A stretch of DNA of 6,974 nucleotides from SOKG01 sp964502665 (GTDB lineage: Bacteria > Chloroflexota > Dehalococcoidia > SZUA-161): contig CAZCXP010000134.1 in the NCBI GenBank assembly GCA_964502665.1, positions 1 to 6,974 of the forward strand, given 5' to 3'. The notes beneath the pieces are model-generated. The model did no database searches, was not told the DNA's origin, and saw nothing but the letters and a program-made list of their open reading frames with translations. Of this stretch, positions 1 to 5,270 are shown piece after piece (position 1 is the stretch's first letter; each line of letters opens with the position of its first letter). The position numbers and the translations under genes were made by a program.

Positions 1-7
1 TAGTAGG

Positions 8-808
8 TTAGATGCCGTTCTGCACCAGCAGCGAGTATTCGCTGGGTCTCCGGTCAGCAAGAACGTTGTTTCTCGAAGTCACCGACTTGTCTCTCGCGCT
101 GCTGATATCAACGTCAACCAGCCCCACTTCCTCTTCTGAGCTAGAGGCCTGGAGTATTATTTCTCCGTCCGGATTTGCGATGGTAGATTGTCCGGTGAAT
201 CTCAAGCCTCTTTCTTCTCCAATCCGATTTGACGTGACCACGTAAATGCGATTGACGAGCGAATGAATCGGCACGCTCTTCTGTAGCAGTCCGGGCAGCA
301 CTGCATTGGAGGGATGACAAATGATGTCGGCGCCTTTGAGTGCCAGAATGCGCCAAACCTCCGGGAATCTCCAGTCAAAGCACACCAACATCCCCAACTT
401 GCATACCCCCAAATCGAACACTGGCAGCCCGATGTCTCCGGGCTGAAAGAAATCCTTTTCATTCATGAACAGGTGCAGTTTTCTGTATTTTCCAACCAGT
501 CCCTTTGCACCGACCAGAATAGCTGAGTTATGCAGAGTGTTCCCGTCTCTTTCGTTGAAGCCACTCACAATGAACTGGTCGTGCTTCTGGCATTTTGAAA
601 CGAGAAACTCGACAAAACTGCTCTTGGCGATTTCTTCTGAGGTTTGCCAGGCTGTTTGGTGGCTGTCGAAATTGTAGCCAGAGTTGCACAGCTCTGGTAG
701 GACCAGGATGTGCGCAGAGGCTGCCCTGTCAATCAATCGGTCGAGCAGTTCGACCGTTGCCTGGACTTCGCCCAACAAAGGTGCGAACTGAACATAACCC
801 AACTTCAT
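8..808 (-). CDS. Nitrilase-superfamily carbon-nitrogen hydrolase (predicted amidohydrolase)
   Basis: This 266-residue protein has the nitrilase fold signature from end to end. Glu39 lies in LVLPELCNSGY, Lys110 in GKYRKLHLF and Cys143 in MLVCFDWRFPE; together these are the Glu-Lys-Cys catalytic triad of the superfamily. The second conserved glutamate, in FMNEKDFFQPGD, is also present. Length is normal for a single-domain cytoplasmic family member, and there is no signal peptide. Members hydrolyse non-peptide C-N bonds in amides, carbamoyl compounds or nitriles. The CFDWRFPE and MNEKDFFQPGD blocks favour an amidase or N-carbamoyl-amine amidohydrolase over a true nitrilase, but the substrate cannot be told. 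The ATG at 808 follows a good Shine-Dalgarno site, AGGGGG at 814-819, five bases upstream. The gene stands alone, about 200 bases from the hemerythrin gene on the same strand. Confidence is high for the family and low for the substrate. Confidence 0.93.
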   Translation of the reverse strand: MKLGYVQFAPLLGEVQATVELLDRLIDRAASAHILVLPELCNSGYNFDSHQTAWQTSEEIAKSSFVEFLVSKCQKHDQFIVSGFNERDGNTLHNSAILVGAKGLVGKYRKLHLFMNEKDFFQPGDIGLPVFDLGVCKLGMLVCFDWRFPEVWRILALKGADIICHPSNAVLPGLLQKSVPIHSLVNRIYVVTSNRIGEERGLRFTGQSTIANPDGEIILQASSSEEEVGLVDVDISSARDKSVTSRNNVLADRRPSEYSLLVQNGI

Positions 809-911
809 CTCAGCCCCCTTTCATTTGCTATCAAGGCCCACCAATGTGCAGGCATGGCGCGATGCGCTTGCGTTTGCTCGTATTCTCTGCCTCTTTGGAG
901 CCAAAATCAAG

Positions 912-946
912 GGCGACGCCGGGCCTCTTTTCTGTCCAGCGTCGCC
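912..946 (-). terminator. GC-rich inverted repeat, possible terminator after the hemerythrin gene
   Basis: Perfect 8-base arms GGCGACGC (912-919) and GCGTCGCC (939-946) are separated by 19 bases. The repeat lies about 60 bases past the stop codon of the minus-strand hemerythrin gene. Read on the minus strand, the second arm is followed by CTTGATTTTGG, an interrupted T tract, so a weak intrinsic terminator is plausible. The large loop and broken T run make this uncertain. On the plus strand no T run follows. Confidence 0.35.
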
Positions 947-1008
947 TCGTTGTGTCCAGTGCATTAGCAGGATGTTGGCCCAGGCCAGGCTTCGGTCAGC
1001 ACCTATGT

Positions 1009-1530
1009 CTATTTTCCCCCTTGCATACGGGCCTCGATGTCTTTTCGCGCCGTCTGTAGGAGTTCGTGCTCGCTTCGGGCGTGGGCTTCAAGCAACTTCC
1101 GCGTATGGTTCATGTAGACGCGAACGCCGTGAGCCCTTCCCTCCCACACTTCGCGGGATGTCCCCCCAAGTGCCAGTTCAGAAGCATCCTGTTTCGATTT
1201 GGCAATCCGGTCCCTGAGTTGCTGATGCTCATGGAGTAATTCGCGCAAACTCGATGCGAGTGTTGCGCTCCCCTGGTCCATGATGGCCCTTAGGAGAGCC
1301 GTCTCTTCGCGTCTGAAGTGCGCATCAAGTGCCCTATCGATGCTATCCAGCGTGTCGCGCAAGCTCTGTAGGCTTCGTCTTGCTGGGTCAAAACTTGCTG
1401 GCACGAAATCGTCGGCGGCTTTTTCAAGCTCTAATGCGGCATCCAGGTCGTGTTCCAGAGCCCGAGTCTCTTTCATAATCTGCTTATGGTCTTCAATGAT
1501 CCCGTCGATCAAAGAGAGAGGGTCTTCCAT
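1009..1530 (-). CDS. Hemerythrin-like HHE cation-binding domain protein
   Basis: The protein has 173 residues and is predicted to be almost entirely helical. Its spaced His/Glu ligands suit a four-helix-bundle hemerythrin/HHE di-iron site: His15 (EDHKQ), His71 and Glu75 (HFRREE), His100 and His102 (LLHEHQQL), then His142, His150 and His155 (NHTRKLLEAHARSEHE). Such cytoplasmic proteins bind oxygen, nitric oxide or iron, and some act in stress protection; which applies here is not visible. The frame opens upstream at 1590, but the start at 1530 is better. It has a near-ideal Shine-Dalgarno, GGGAGGT at 1537-1543, six bases before the ATG. A promoter at 1577-1606 would also place the transcript start downstream of 1590. 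There is no signal peptide or membrane segment. The gene seems monocistronic. Assignment to a specific subfamily is not possible from the sequence alone. Confidence 0.88.
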   Translation of the reverse strand: MEDPLSLIDGIIEDHKQIMKETRALEHDLDAALELEKAADDFVPASFDPARRSLQSLRDTLDSIDRALDAHFRREETALLRAIMDQGSATLASSLRELLHEHQQLRDRIAKSKQDASELALGGTSREVWEGRAHGVRVYMNHTRKLLEAHARSEHELLQTARKDIEARMQGGK

Positions 1531-1536
1531 AGGTTT

Positions 1537-1543
1537 ACCTCCC
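1537..1543 (-). promoter_or_regulatory. Ribosome binding site that fixes the hemerythrin start
   Basis: On the minus strand GGGAGGT lies six bases before the ATG at 1530. It is a strong match to the anti-Shine-Dalgarno sequence and decides the start in favour of 1530 over the longer frame opening at 1590. Confidence 0.85.
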
Positions 1544-1576
1544 TGCGGGGTGAGCGGCACGCAGTTGTTCTTCCCT

Positions 1577-1606
1577 ATGCTACCGCGCAAGTCCGAATGA
1601 AGTCAA
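1577..1606 (-). promoter_or_regulatory. Sigma-70-like promoter of the hemerythrin gene
   Basis: Read on the minus strand, TTGACT (1606-1601) and TAGCAT (1582-1577) are separated by 18 bases. They match the -35 and -10 consensus at five and four of six positions. Transcription would start near 1570, giving a leader of about 40 bases that contains the Shine-Dalgarno at 1537-1543. The position fits the hemerythrin gene well. Confidence 0.6.
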
Positions 1607-1770
1607 TTGCTATGGGTGCTTTCCCTTGGTTCTGAAGTTGCGTCCAATCATGTGTTGCCGTGTGTAGGCTGGTGTTATTTTGTAGCTGAAACCGCCCGTC
1701 TATATTGCGTTTCGCACTCTCTTGTCCTGTCTAATGTCGCTGAGTTCGCCAGCAAAACGTTAGCAAACTG

Positions 1771-1857
1771 TGGTGCCGAGGGCGGGATTTGAACCCGCAT
1801 GGACCGAAGTCCAACGGATTTTAAGTCCGTCGCGTCTGCCCATTCCGCCACCTCGGC
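1771..1857 (-). tRNA. tRNA-Leu (anticodon UAA)
   Basis: This is a complete 87-base class II tRNA with 3' CCA encoded in the DNA (TGG at 1771-1773 on the plus strand). The acceptor stem pairs GCCGAGG (1857-1851) with CCTCGGC (1781-1775), and the discriminator base is A. The anticodon stem ACGGA/TCCGT holds the loop CTTAAAA, whose anticodon UAA reads the leucine codon UUA. The long variable arm TGGACTTCGGTCCA is the class II hallmark. The T arm is GCGGG-TTCAAAT-CCCGC. Structure and anticodon agree, so the call is firm. Confidence 0.97.
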
Positions 1858-1864
1858 TCTGGAA

Positions 1865-1924
1865 AAGCTGTACTTCGGTGAACTAGCCCTGGTGGCAAAA
1901 CTGACTCACTCTTTGGTACAGCTT
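1865..1924. repeat. 9-base inverted repeat just upstream of tRNA-Leu
   Basis: AAGCTGTAC (1865-1873) and GTACAGCTT (1916-1924) are perfect inverted copies separated by 42 bases. The near copy starts 8 bases beyond the 5' end of the tRNA-Leu gene on its upstream side. It could mark a regulator site pair or be chance. The spacer holds no clear gene or promoter pair. Confidence 0.4.
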
Positions 1925-2066
1925 AGTGTAGCAGTGCAACGGATTTCAGTCAACGCCTTAGCGGTGGCTTCCACTTGGTGGCGGGGTAGTGGGTGGGGAC
2001 ATCGGCGGTAATCGCAGATATGACTTGGAGCATGTGCCGAAAGCATCTGTATCGGTCTCTTCACCC

Positions 2067-2444
2067 CTATGTATATCTCACTATCGATAAGACGATGACG
2101 ATGATCACAGTCAGCGATATACCCAGCCATAGAATGTTTGTGGCTACCCGTGGGTTCCTGTATCTATTGAAGGCCCAGGCAACGAGACCGCCCACCCAGG
2201 GTTGGGTGAGCAGTATGGGGGAGAGTAGGGGAAGCAACCACCAGGCCCAGGACACACGCTCCCGGGATAGCATCTCCCTTTTCTCTGCGGAGACCAGTGC
2301 CCCACACTCCGAGCAAAACACGGCCTCCTTGAGAATCGGAGCGCGGCAGGCTTTGCAGGAGTACAAAGGCTTCGAGCAGTACTGGCAGAAACTCGCATTA
2401 GGGGTGGATCTGCCGCATGTGGGGCAATTGACTGTGTCAGCCAT
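2067..2444 (-). CDS. Double zinc-ribbon membrane protein of unknown function
   Basis: The 125-residue protein opens with two treble-clef or zinc-ribbon modules, each CxxC-x(9-10)-CxxC: Cys7, 10, 20 and 23, then Cys30, 33, 44 and 47. A short charged linker (about 52-63) leads to a tryptophan-rich hydrophobic segment at about 65-92, with WWLLPLLSPILL and possibly a re-entrant or second helix. A final helix lies at about 103-122 (ILWLGISLTVIIVIVLSIV). The likely topology is cytosolic zinc fingers anchored to the inner membrane. The architecture is common among uncharacterised bacterial proteins and gives no reaction or partner. The frame can extend to a TTG at 2495, but the promoter at 2455-2483 lies inside that extension, so the ATG at 2444 is chosen. 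No good Shine-Dalgarno precedes it. It is divergent from the SGNH gene, with a 60-base gap between starts. Confidence 0.8.
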   Translation of the reverse strand: MADTVNCPTCGRSTPNASFCQYCSKPLYSCKACRAPILKEAVFCSECGALVSAEKREMLSRERVSWAWWLLPLLSPILLTQPWVGGLVAWAFNRYRNPRVATNILWLGISLTVIIVIVLSIVRYT

Positions 2445-2454
2445 CTTGGGAAGC

Positions 2455-2483
2455 AGGATACAATCAAATGAAGTCAATGTCAA
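2455..2483 (-). promoter_or_regulatory. Consensus-like promoter of the zinc-ribbon gene, possibly leaderless
   Basis: On the minus strand a perfect -35 hexamer TTGACA (2483-2478) is followed, after exactly 17 bases, by TATCCT (2460-2455), a four-of-six -10 match. Transcription would begin around 2448, only a few bases before the ATG at 2444. That fits the absence of a Shine-Dalgarno and suggests a leaderless or near-leaderless message. Confidence 0.6.
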
Positions 2484-2504
2484 GAGGGGATACAAGCCTC
2501 CACG

Positions 2505-3395
2505 ATGGAGTCTTGGCCAAAGACGTTATTGTTGGCGTATTTTGCCATAGACTTGCTGTGGTGTTATATTAATTTAGCGAGCTGGTTTTCCAGACTGTGT
2601 AGGAAGATGTACCATAGCGGTGTTTTCAAAATATGGGCAGACTCCCTCTCTGTAGCTAGGGTGATCTTGAAAGAGAAGGGAGTTGTTCACGCTGTCTGGT
2701 ATCTTTGCAGTTTCAGAGCTAGGGGCCTTGGCAGGTTCCTTTTCGATTGCTGTTCTGTTTTGTATTCGAGAGCATGTAATAAGCCGCTCATTCATATGAT
2801 AGGGGACAGTCATGTGAAGATGTTCCGCAGAAATCGGATGTTTGTTGTACATCATCTCGGGGCAGCCACGGCACATAACTTGGGAAACCCTACCAGCACC
2901 ACAAACTCCAACAGAAAGCTATTTAACATAATTGATAAGATCGGTCGGAAGGACGTCGTGGTCCTGGTTTTTGGTGAAATCGATTGTAGGGTACACATAT
3001 ACTACCAGTACAAGAAAAACAACGAGAGCAGGGCGATAGGTGAGCTGATTGATGACACAGTTTTAAGCTACGGTCGAGCCTTAGAGAAGTTACGAGAGGC
3101 AGGTGTCAATTTTCTTGTATATGGGGTGCCTCCGGCTACAAAGGTGAGAAACGAGTATCGCTATCCGTTTTATGCTCCTCCAGAAATACATAGCCAGATT
3201 AACACGATGTTTAATGAAAGGCTGAAGGAATTCTGCGAAGAGACCGGCTATGCGTATATCGATGTGCATTCCAGGTTTTCCGATGAGAATGGTTTCATGT
3301 TGAGGGAGTATGCGGCGGACGAGATTCATCTGAATGGCAAGGTTGTAGATTATCTGAAAGGGGAACTGAAGGAAAGACTTGGAATCAGTATCTGA
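2505..3395 (+). CDS. SGNH/GDSL-hydrolase-like protein of an envelope-polysaccharide locus
   Basis: The catalytic blocks of the SGNH fold are visible in the 296-residue frame. HMIGDSHVKMF carries the nucleophile Ser102 (block I). HLGAATAHNLG (117-127) is the likely block II glycine loop. LVFGEIDCRVH (154-164) stands in for block III, and ADEIHLNG carries the Asp272-His275 pair (block V). The usual GxND asparagine is missing; GEID takes its place. I recall GEID-R-H-type sequences in SGNH proteins of polysaccharide clusters, but this is unverified. Members cut or transfer acyl esters on glycans or lipids. The first ~28 residues (TLLLAYFAIDLLWCYINLASWF) look like a membrane anchor if the ATG at 2505 is used. 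However, a good promoter lies inside that stretch, and the ATG at 2607 (262 residues) is an alternative. Neither start has a well-spaced Shine-Dalgarno. The gene looks richer in A and T than those to its left. Confidence 0.85.
   Translation: MESWPKTLLLAYFAIDLLWCYINLASWFSRLCRKMYHSGVFKIWADSLSVARVILKEKGVVHAVWYLCSFRARGLGRFLFDCCSVLYSRACNKPLIHMIGDSHVKMFRRNRMFVVHHLGAATAHNLGNPTSTTNSNRKLFNIIDKIGRKDVVVLVFGEIDCRVHIYYQYKKNNESRAIGELIDDTVLSYGRALEKLREAGVNFLVYGVPPATKVRNEYRYPFYAPPEIHSQINTMFNERLKEFCEETGYAYIDVHSRFSDENGFMLREYAADEIHLNGKVVDYLKGELKERLGISI
2542..2570 (+). promoter_or_regulatory. Extended -10 promoter inside the 5' end of the SGNH frame
   Basis: TTGCCA (2542-2547) is followed after 17 bases by TATATT (2565-2570), preceded by TG one base upstream (2562-2563), so it has an extended -10. 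Transcription would start near 2577. If it drives the SGNH gene, translation must begin at the ATG at 2607, which has AGGAAG directly before it, closer than is ideal. If the 2505 start is right, this is either an internal promoter or chance. Confidence 0.45.
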
Positions 3396-3450
3396 TCATA
3401 TGCCAGAGTCTGCTATGTATCCCAAACTGCCCACAGCATGAAAAAGTGGC

Positions 3451-3479
3451 TTTACGCTATCGAGACCTTGTGGTAGTAT
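3451..3479 (+). promoter_or_regulatory. Possible promoter of the three-gene membrane operon
   Basis: TTTACG (3451-3456) and TAGTAT (3474-3479) are separated by 17 bases; each matches the consensus at four of six positions. Transcription would start near 3486 and leave a leader of about 170 bases before the ATG at 3659. The match is moderate, and the position is right for an operon whose first gene has no nearer promoter that I can see. Confidence 0.4.
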
Positions 3480-3485
3480 GAATAG

Positions 3486-3658
3486 CGCAAGGGAATACCT
3501 CAAGGGGTATCGGGTTTGCCGGGTCAGCCGATGTCAGTCAGGCGGATTTGGAGCGAAGGCAAGGATGGGGAACGAGAGGTCAGCATTCGAGCGTGCTTTT
3601 CACCGAATTCCTATCACAAGCCTCTGAATCCGCTCAATTTAGGGAGGAGAGAATCACG
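3486..3658 (+). promoter_or_regulatory. Long, possibly structured 5' leader of the membrane operon
   Basis: The leader region contains two overlapping stem candidates. ATACC (3495-3499) pairs with GGTAT (3506-3510). ATCGG (3509-3513) pairs with CCGAT (3528-3532). They share bases 3509-3510, so they cannot both form fully. The motif GTCAG recurs four times between 3523 and 3583. I do not recognise any known riboswitch class. It ends in a strong Shine-Dalgarno, GGGAGGAG at 3642-3649, nine bases before the ATG. Confidence 0.3.
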
Positions 3659-3898
3659 ATGAAACATTTCTCACGCTTGGCAATGCCACCTGTTGTCTTC
3701 GCCTTCTTCTATTTACCCTTTCCTCAGACAACCAATGGTCACTATCTCGATCCCGGAAGCGGCAGTATCATCATTCAGGTAGTTATAGCTCTTACAGTCG
3801 GAGGACTGTTTACCGTCAAGCTATTCTGGCACAGGATCAAATCCTTTTTGAGGAGCCTTTTTTCCGGGGGGAGCGAAATTGAAAGGTCTGAAAAGTAA
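3659..3898 (+). CDS. Small YLDPGSGS-motif membrane protein
   Basis: The 79-residue protein has an N-terminal hydrophobic stretch (about 8-21, MPPVVFAFFYLPF) that could be a signal peptide or anchor. The signature YLDPGSGS follows at 29-36, then a membrane helix at about 37-56 (IIIQVVIALTVGGLFTVKLF) and a basic, amphipathic tail (HRIKSFLRSLF). I recall small proteins with a YLDPGxGS-helix-basic-tail layout as uncharacterised neighbours of methyltransferase and sulfatase-like genes, but have not verified this. No catalytic motif is seen, so it may be a membrane scaffold or a partner of the two proteins encoded downstream. The frame runs upstream to 3548, but the ATG at 3659 has the strong GGGAGGAG Shine-Dalgarno and removes an atypical leader peptide. 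Its last 20 bases overlap the next gene. Confidence 0.87.
   Translation: MKHFSRLAMPPVVFAFFYLPFPQTTNGHYLDPGSGSIIIQVVIALTVGGLFTVKLFWHRIKSFLRSLFSGGSEIERSEK
3866..3881 (+). promoter_or_regulatory. Ribosome binding site and TTG start of the methyltransferase gene
   Basis: A G-rich Shine-Dalgarno (GGGGGGAG at 3866-3873) lies five bases before TTG at 3879-3881, inside the end of the preceding gene. It supports TTG as the real start and suggests translational coupling of the two products. Confidence 0.75.
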
Positions 3899-5270
3899 CG
3901 GAATTATCCCAAGCTCGTTTCGAGATCCCAGTGGGTTCCTCTTCCGTCGAGAAGGCTCAATCTATCGCCAAGTAAACATCACCTACAGGGAAAACTATGA
4001 TCATCTGATGAACTCTGGCCTCTATGAAACCCTTGTGGGTGATAAACTATTGATTCCCCACGAGGAAGTCGCTATAGAGGGTTCAAGACTTGATGGTGCC
4101 TACAAATTAATCAAGCCAGAGTCGATACCTTTCGTATCATATCCGTACGAATGGAGTTTCAGCCAGCTGAAGCACGCAGCCATCATTACCCTTAGAATTC
4201 AGAAGATATCGCTCGATTTCGGGATGTCCCTCAAAGACTGTAGCGCTTACAACATACAGTTCGTGAGGGGCCAGCCTTTGCTCGTGGACACACTTTCCTT
4301 CGAGAGGTACCGTGAGGGACAACCATGGGTTGCATATAAGCAGTTCTGCCAGCATTTTCTGGCACCTCTGGCACTGATGAGCTACAGGGATGTTCGGCTG
4401 GGCCAGTTGTTCCGGGTCTACATAGACGGAGTACCTCTGGACTTAGCCAGCTCACTTCTCCCATTTCGAACCCGTTTCCTATTCTCCTTGTTGTCGCACA
4501 TTCACCTTCACGCCAGAAGTCAGAAGCACTTTGCCGATAAATCTGTGGATATAAGTCGTTATAGAATGGGCCGTTTTCGTTTCATTGGCCTTATTGACCA
4601 TCTGGAATCCGCTGTCAAGAGATTGAAATGGCGACCATTAGGGACTGAATGGGCTGAGTACTACAAAGAAACGAACTATTCGTCGGATGCCCTTCAACAC
4701 AAGAAAGAGCTTGTGTCTGAATTCTTAGAGCGGGTCAAGCCAAAGAACGTGTGGGATCTTGGCGCAAACGTAGGAATATTCAGCCGTATCGCTAGCGACA
4801 AAGGAATAGAGACTATCTCTTTTGATATCGACCCCGCTGCTGTTGAGAGAAATTATCTGGAATGCGTTGCAAGGGGCGAAACCAGTATTCTTCCTCTATT
4901 GCTCGATTTGACCAATCCAAGTCCCAGCATTGGTTGGGAGAATGAGGAAAGAATGTCTATTCAAGACCGTGGTCCTGCGGACACAGTGCTTGCTCTTGCT
5001 TTAGTTCATCATCTGGCGATTTCTAACAATGTGCCATTGGCCAGAATTGCTGATTTCTTTGGCAGTATTTGTAACTCGCTCATTATTGAATTCGTCCCCA
5101 AAAATGACTGGCAAGTGCAAAGGCTTCTATCAACGAGAGAGGATATCTTCCCCGATTATACACAACCTGTCTTTGAGCAAGGGTTCGGGAAGTACTTCAC
5201 GCTCTTGAGTTCTGTGAGAATCAGGGAGTCCGACAGGGTCTTGTACCTAATGAAACGGTGTGAAGCATGA
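3879..5270 (+). CDS. Two-domain protein: kinase-like N-terminal region and class I SAM methyltransferase
   Basis: The C-terminal part (about 270-463) of this 463-residue protein is a class I methyltransferase. The glycine-rich motif I is NVWDLGANVGIFS (290-302). The acidic end of the next strand is SFDIDPAAVERNY (314-326), and LALALVHHLA (371-380) fits the later core strand and loop. The N-terminal ~260 residues contain LKDCSAYNIQF followed by PLLVDTLSF. Asp120, Asn125 and Asp137 have the D-x4-N...D spacing of the catalytic loop and metal-binding Asp of protein-kinase and aminoglycoside-phosphotransferase folds. The region may therefore be a kinase-like domain, active or degenerate; a canonical P-loop and ATP-binding lysine are not obvious. 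No membrane helix or signal peptide is seen, so it probably acts on the cytoplasmic face of the membrane. It starts at TTG with a strong Shine-Dalgarno and overlaps both neighbours (20 and 4 bases), implying a co-translated unit. The methyl acceptor is unknown; a glycan or lipid-linked intermediate is an inference from context. Confidence 0.88.
   Translation: MKGLKSNGIIPSSFRDPSGFLFRREGSIYRQVNITYRENYDHLMNSGLYETLVGDKLLIPHEEVAIEGSRLDGAYKLIKPESIPFVSYPYEWSFSQLKHAAIITLRIQKISLDFGMSLKDCSAYNIQFVRGQPLLVDTLSFERYREGQPWVAYKQFCQHFLAPLALMSYRDVRLGQLFRVYIDGVPLDLASSLLPFRTRFLFSLLSHIHLHARSQKHFADKSVDISRYRMGRFRFIGLIDHLESAVKRLKWRPLGTEWAEYYKETNYSSDALQHKKELVSEFLERVKPKNVWDLGANVGIFSRIASDKGIETISFDIDPAAVERNYLECVARGETSILPLLLDLTNPSPSIGWENEERMSIQDRGPADTVLALALVHHLAISNNVPLARIADFFGSICNSLIIEFVPKNDWQVQRLLSTREDIFPDYTQPVFEQGFGKYFTLLSSVRIRESDRVLYLMKRCEA

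Noticed and set aside
595..1217. Plus-strand open frames of 85-154 codons across the nitrilase and hemerythrin region
   Set aside because: They lie opposite well-supported genes or run across the gap between them. They have no Shine-Dalgarno or recognisable domain, and their composition is shadow-like (rich in Arg, Ser, Cys and Pro).
2008..2073. Terminator after the zinc-ribbon gene
   Set aside because: Only a four-base-pair CCGA/TCGG stem was found, without a T tract.
1993..2550. 185-codon plus-strand frame opposite the zinc-ribbon gene
   Set aside because: It is the complement of a gene with two clear CxxC pairs and membrane helices. The frame also runs through the promoter region and into the next gene, and shows no domain.
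3486..3600. Known riboswitch such as c-di-GMP (GEMM) or cobalamin type
   Set aside because: The conserved cores of these classes, as I remember them, are not present in the leader.
3548..3658. 37-residue N-terminal extension of the small membrane protein
   Set aside because: A strong Shine-Dalgarno marks the ATG at 3659, and the extension is polar and unlike a leader peptide.
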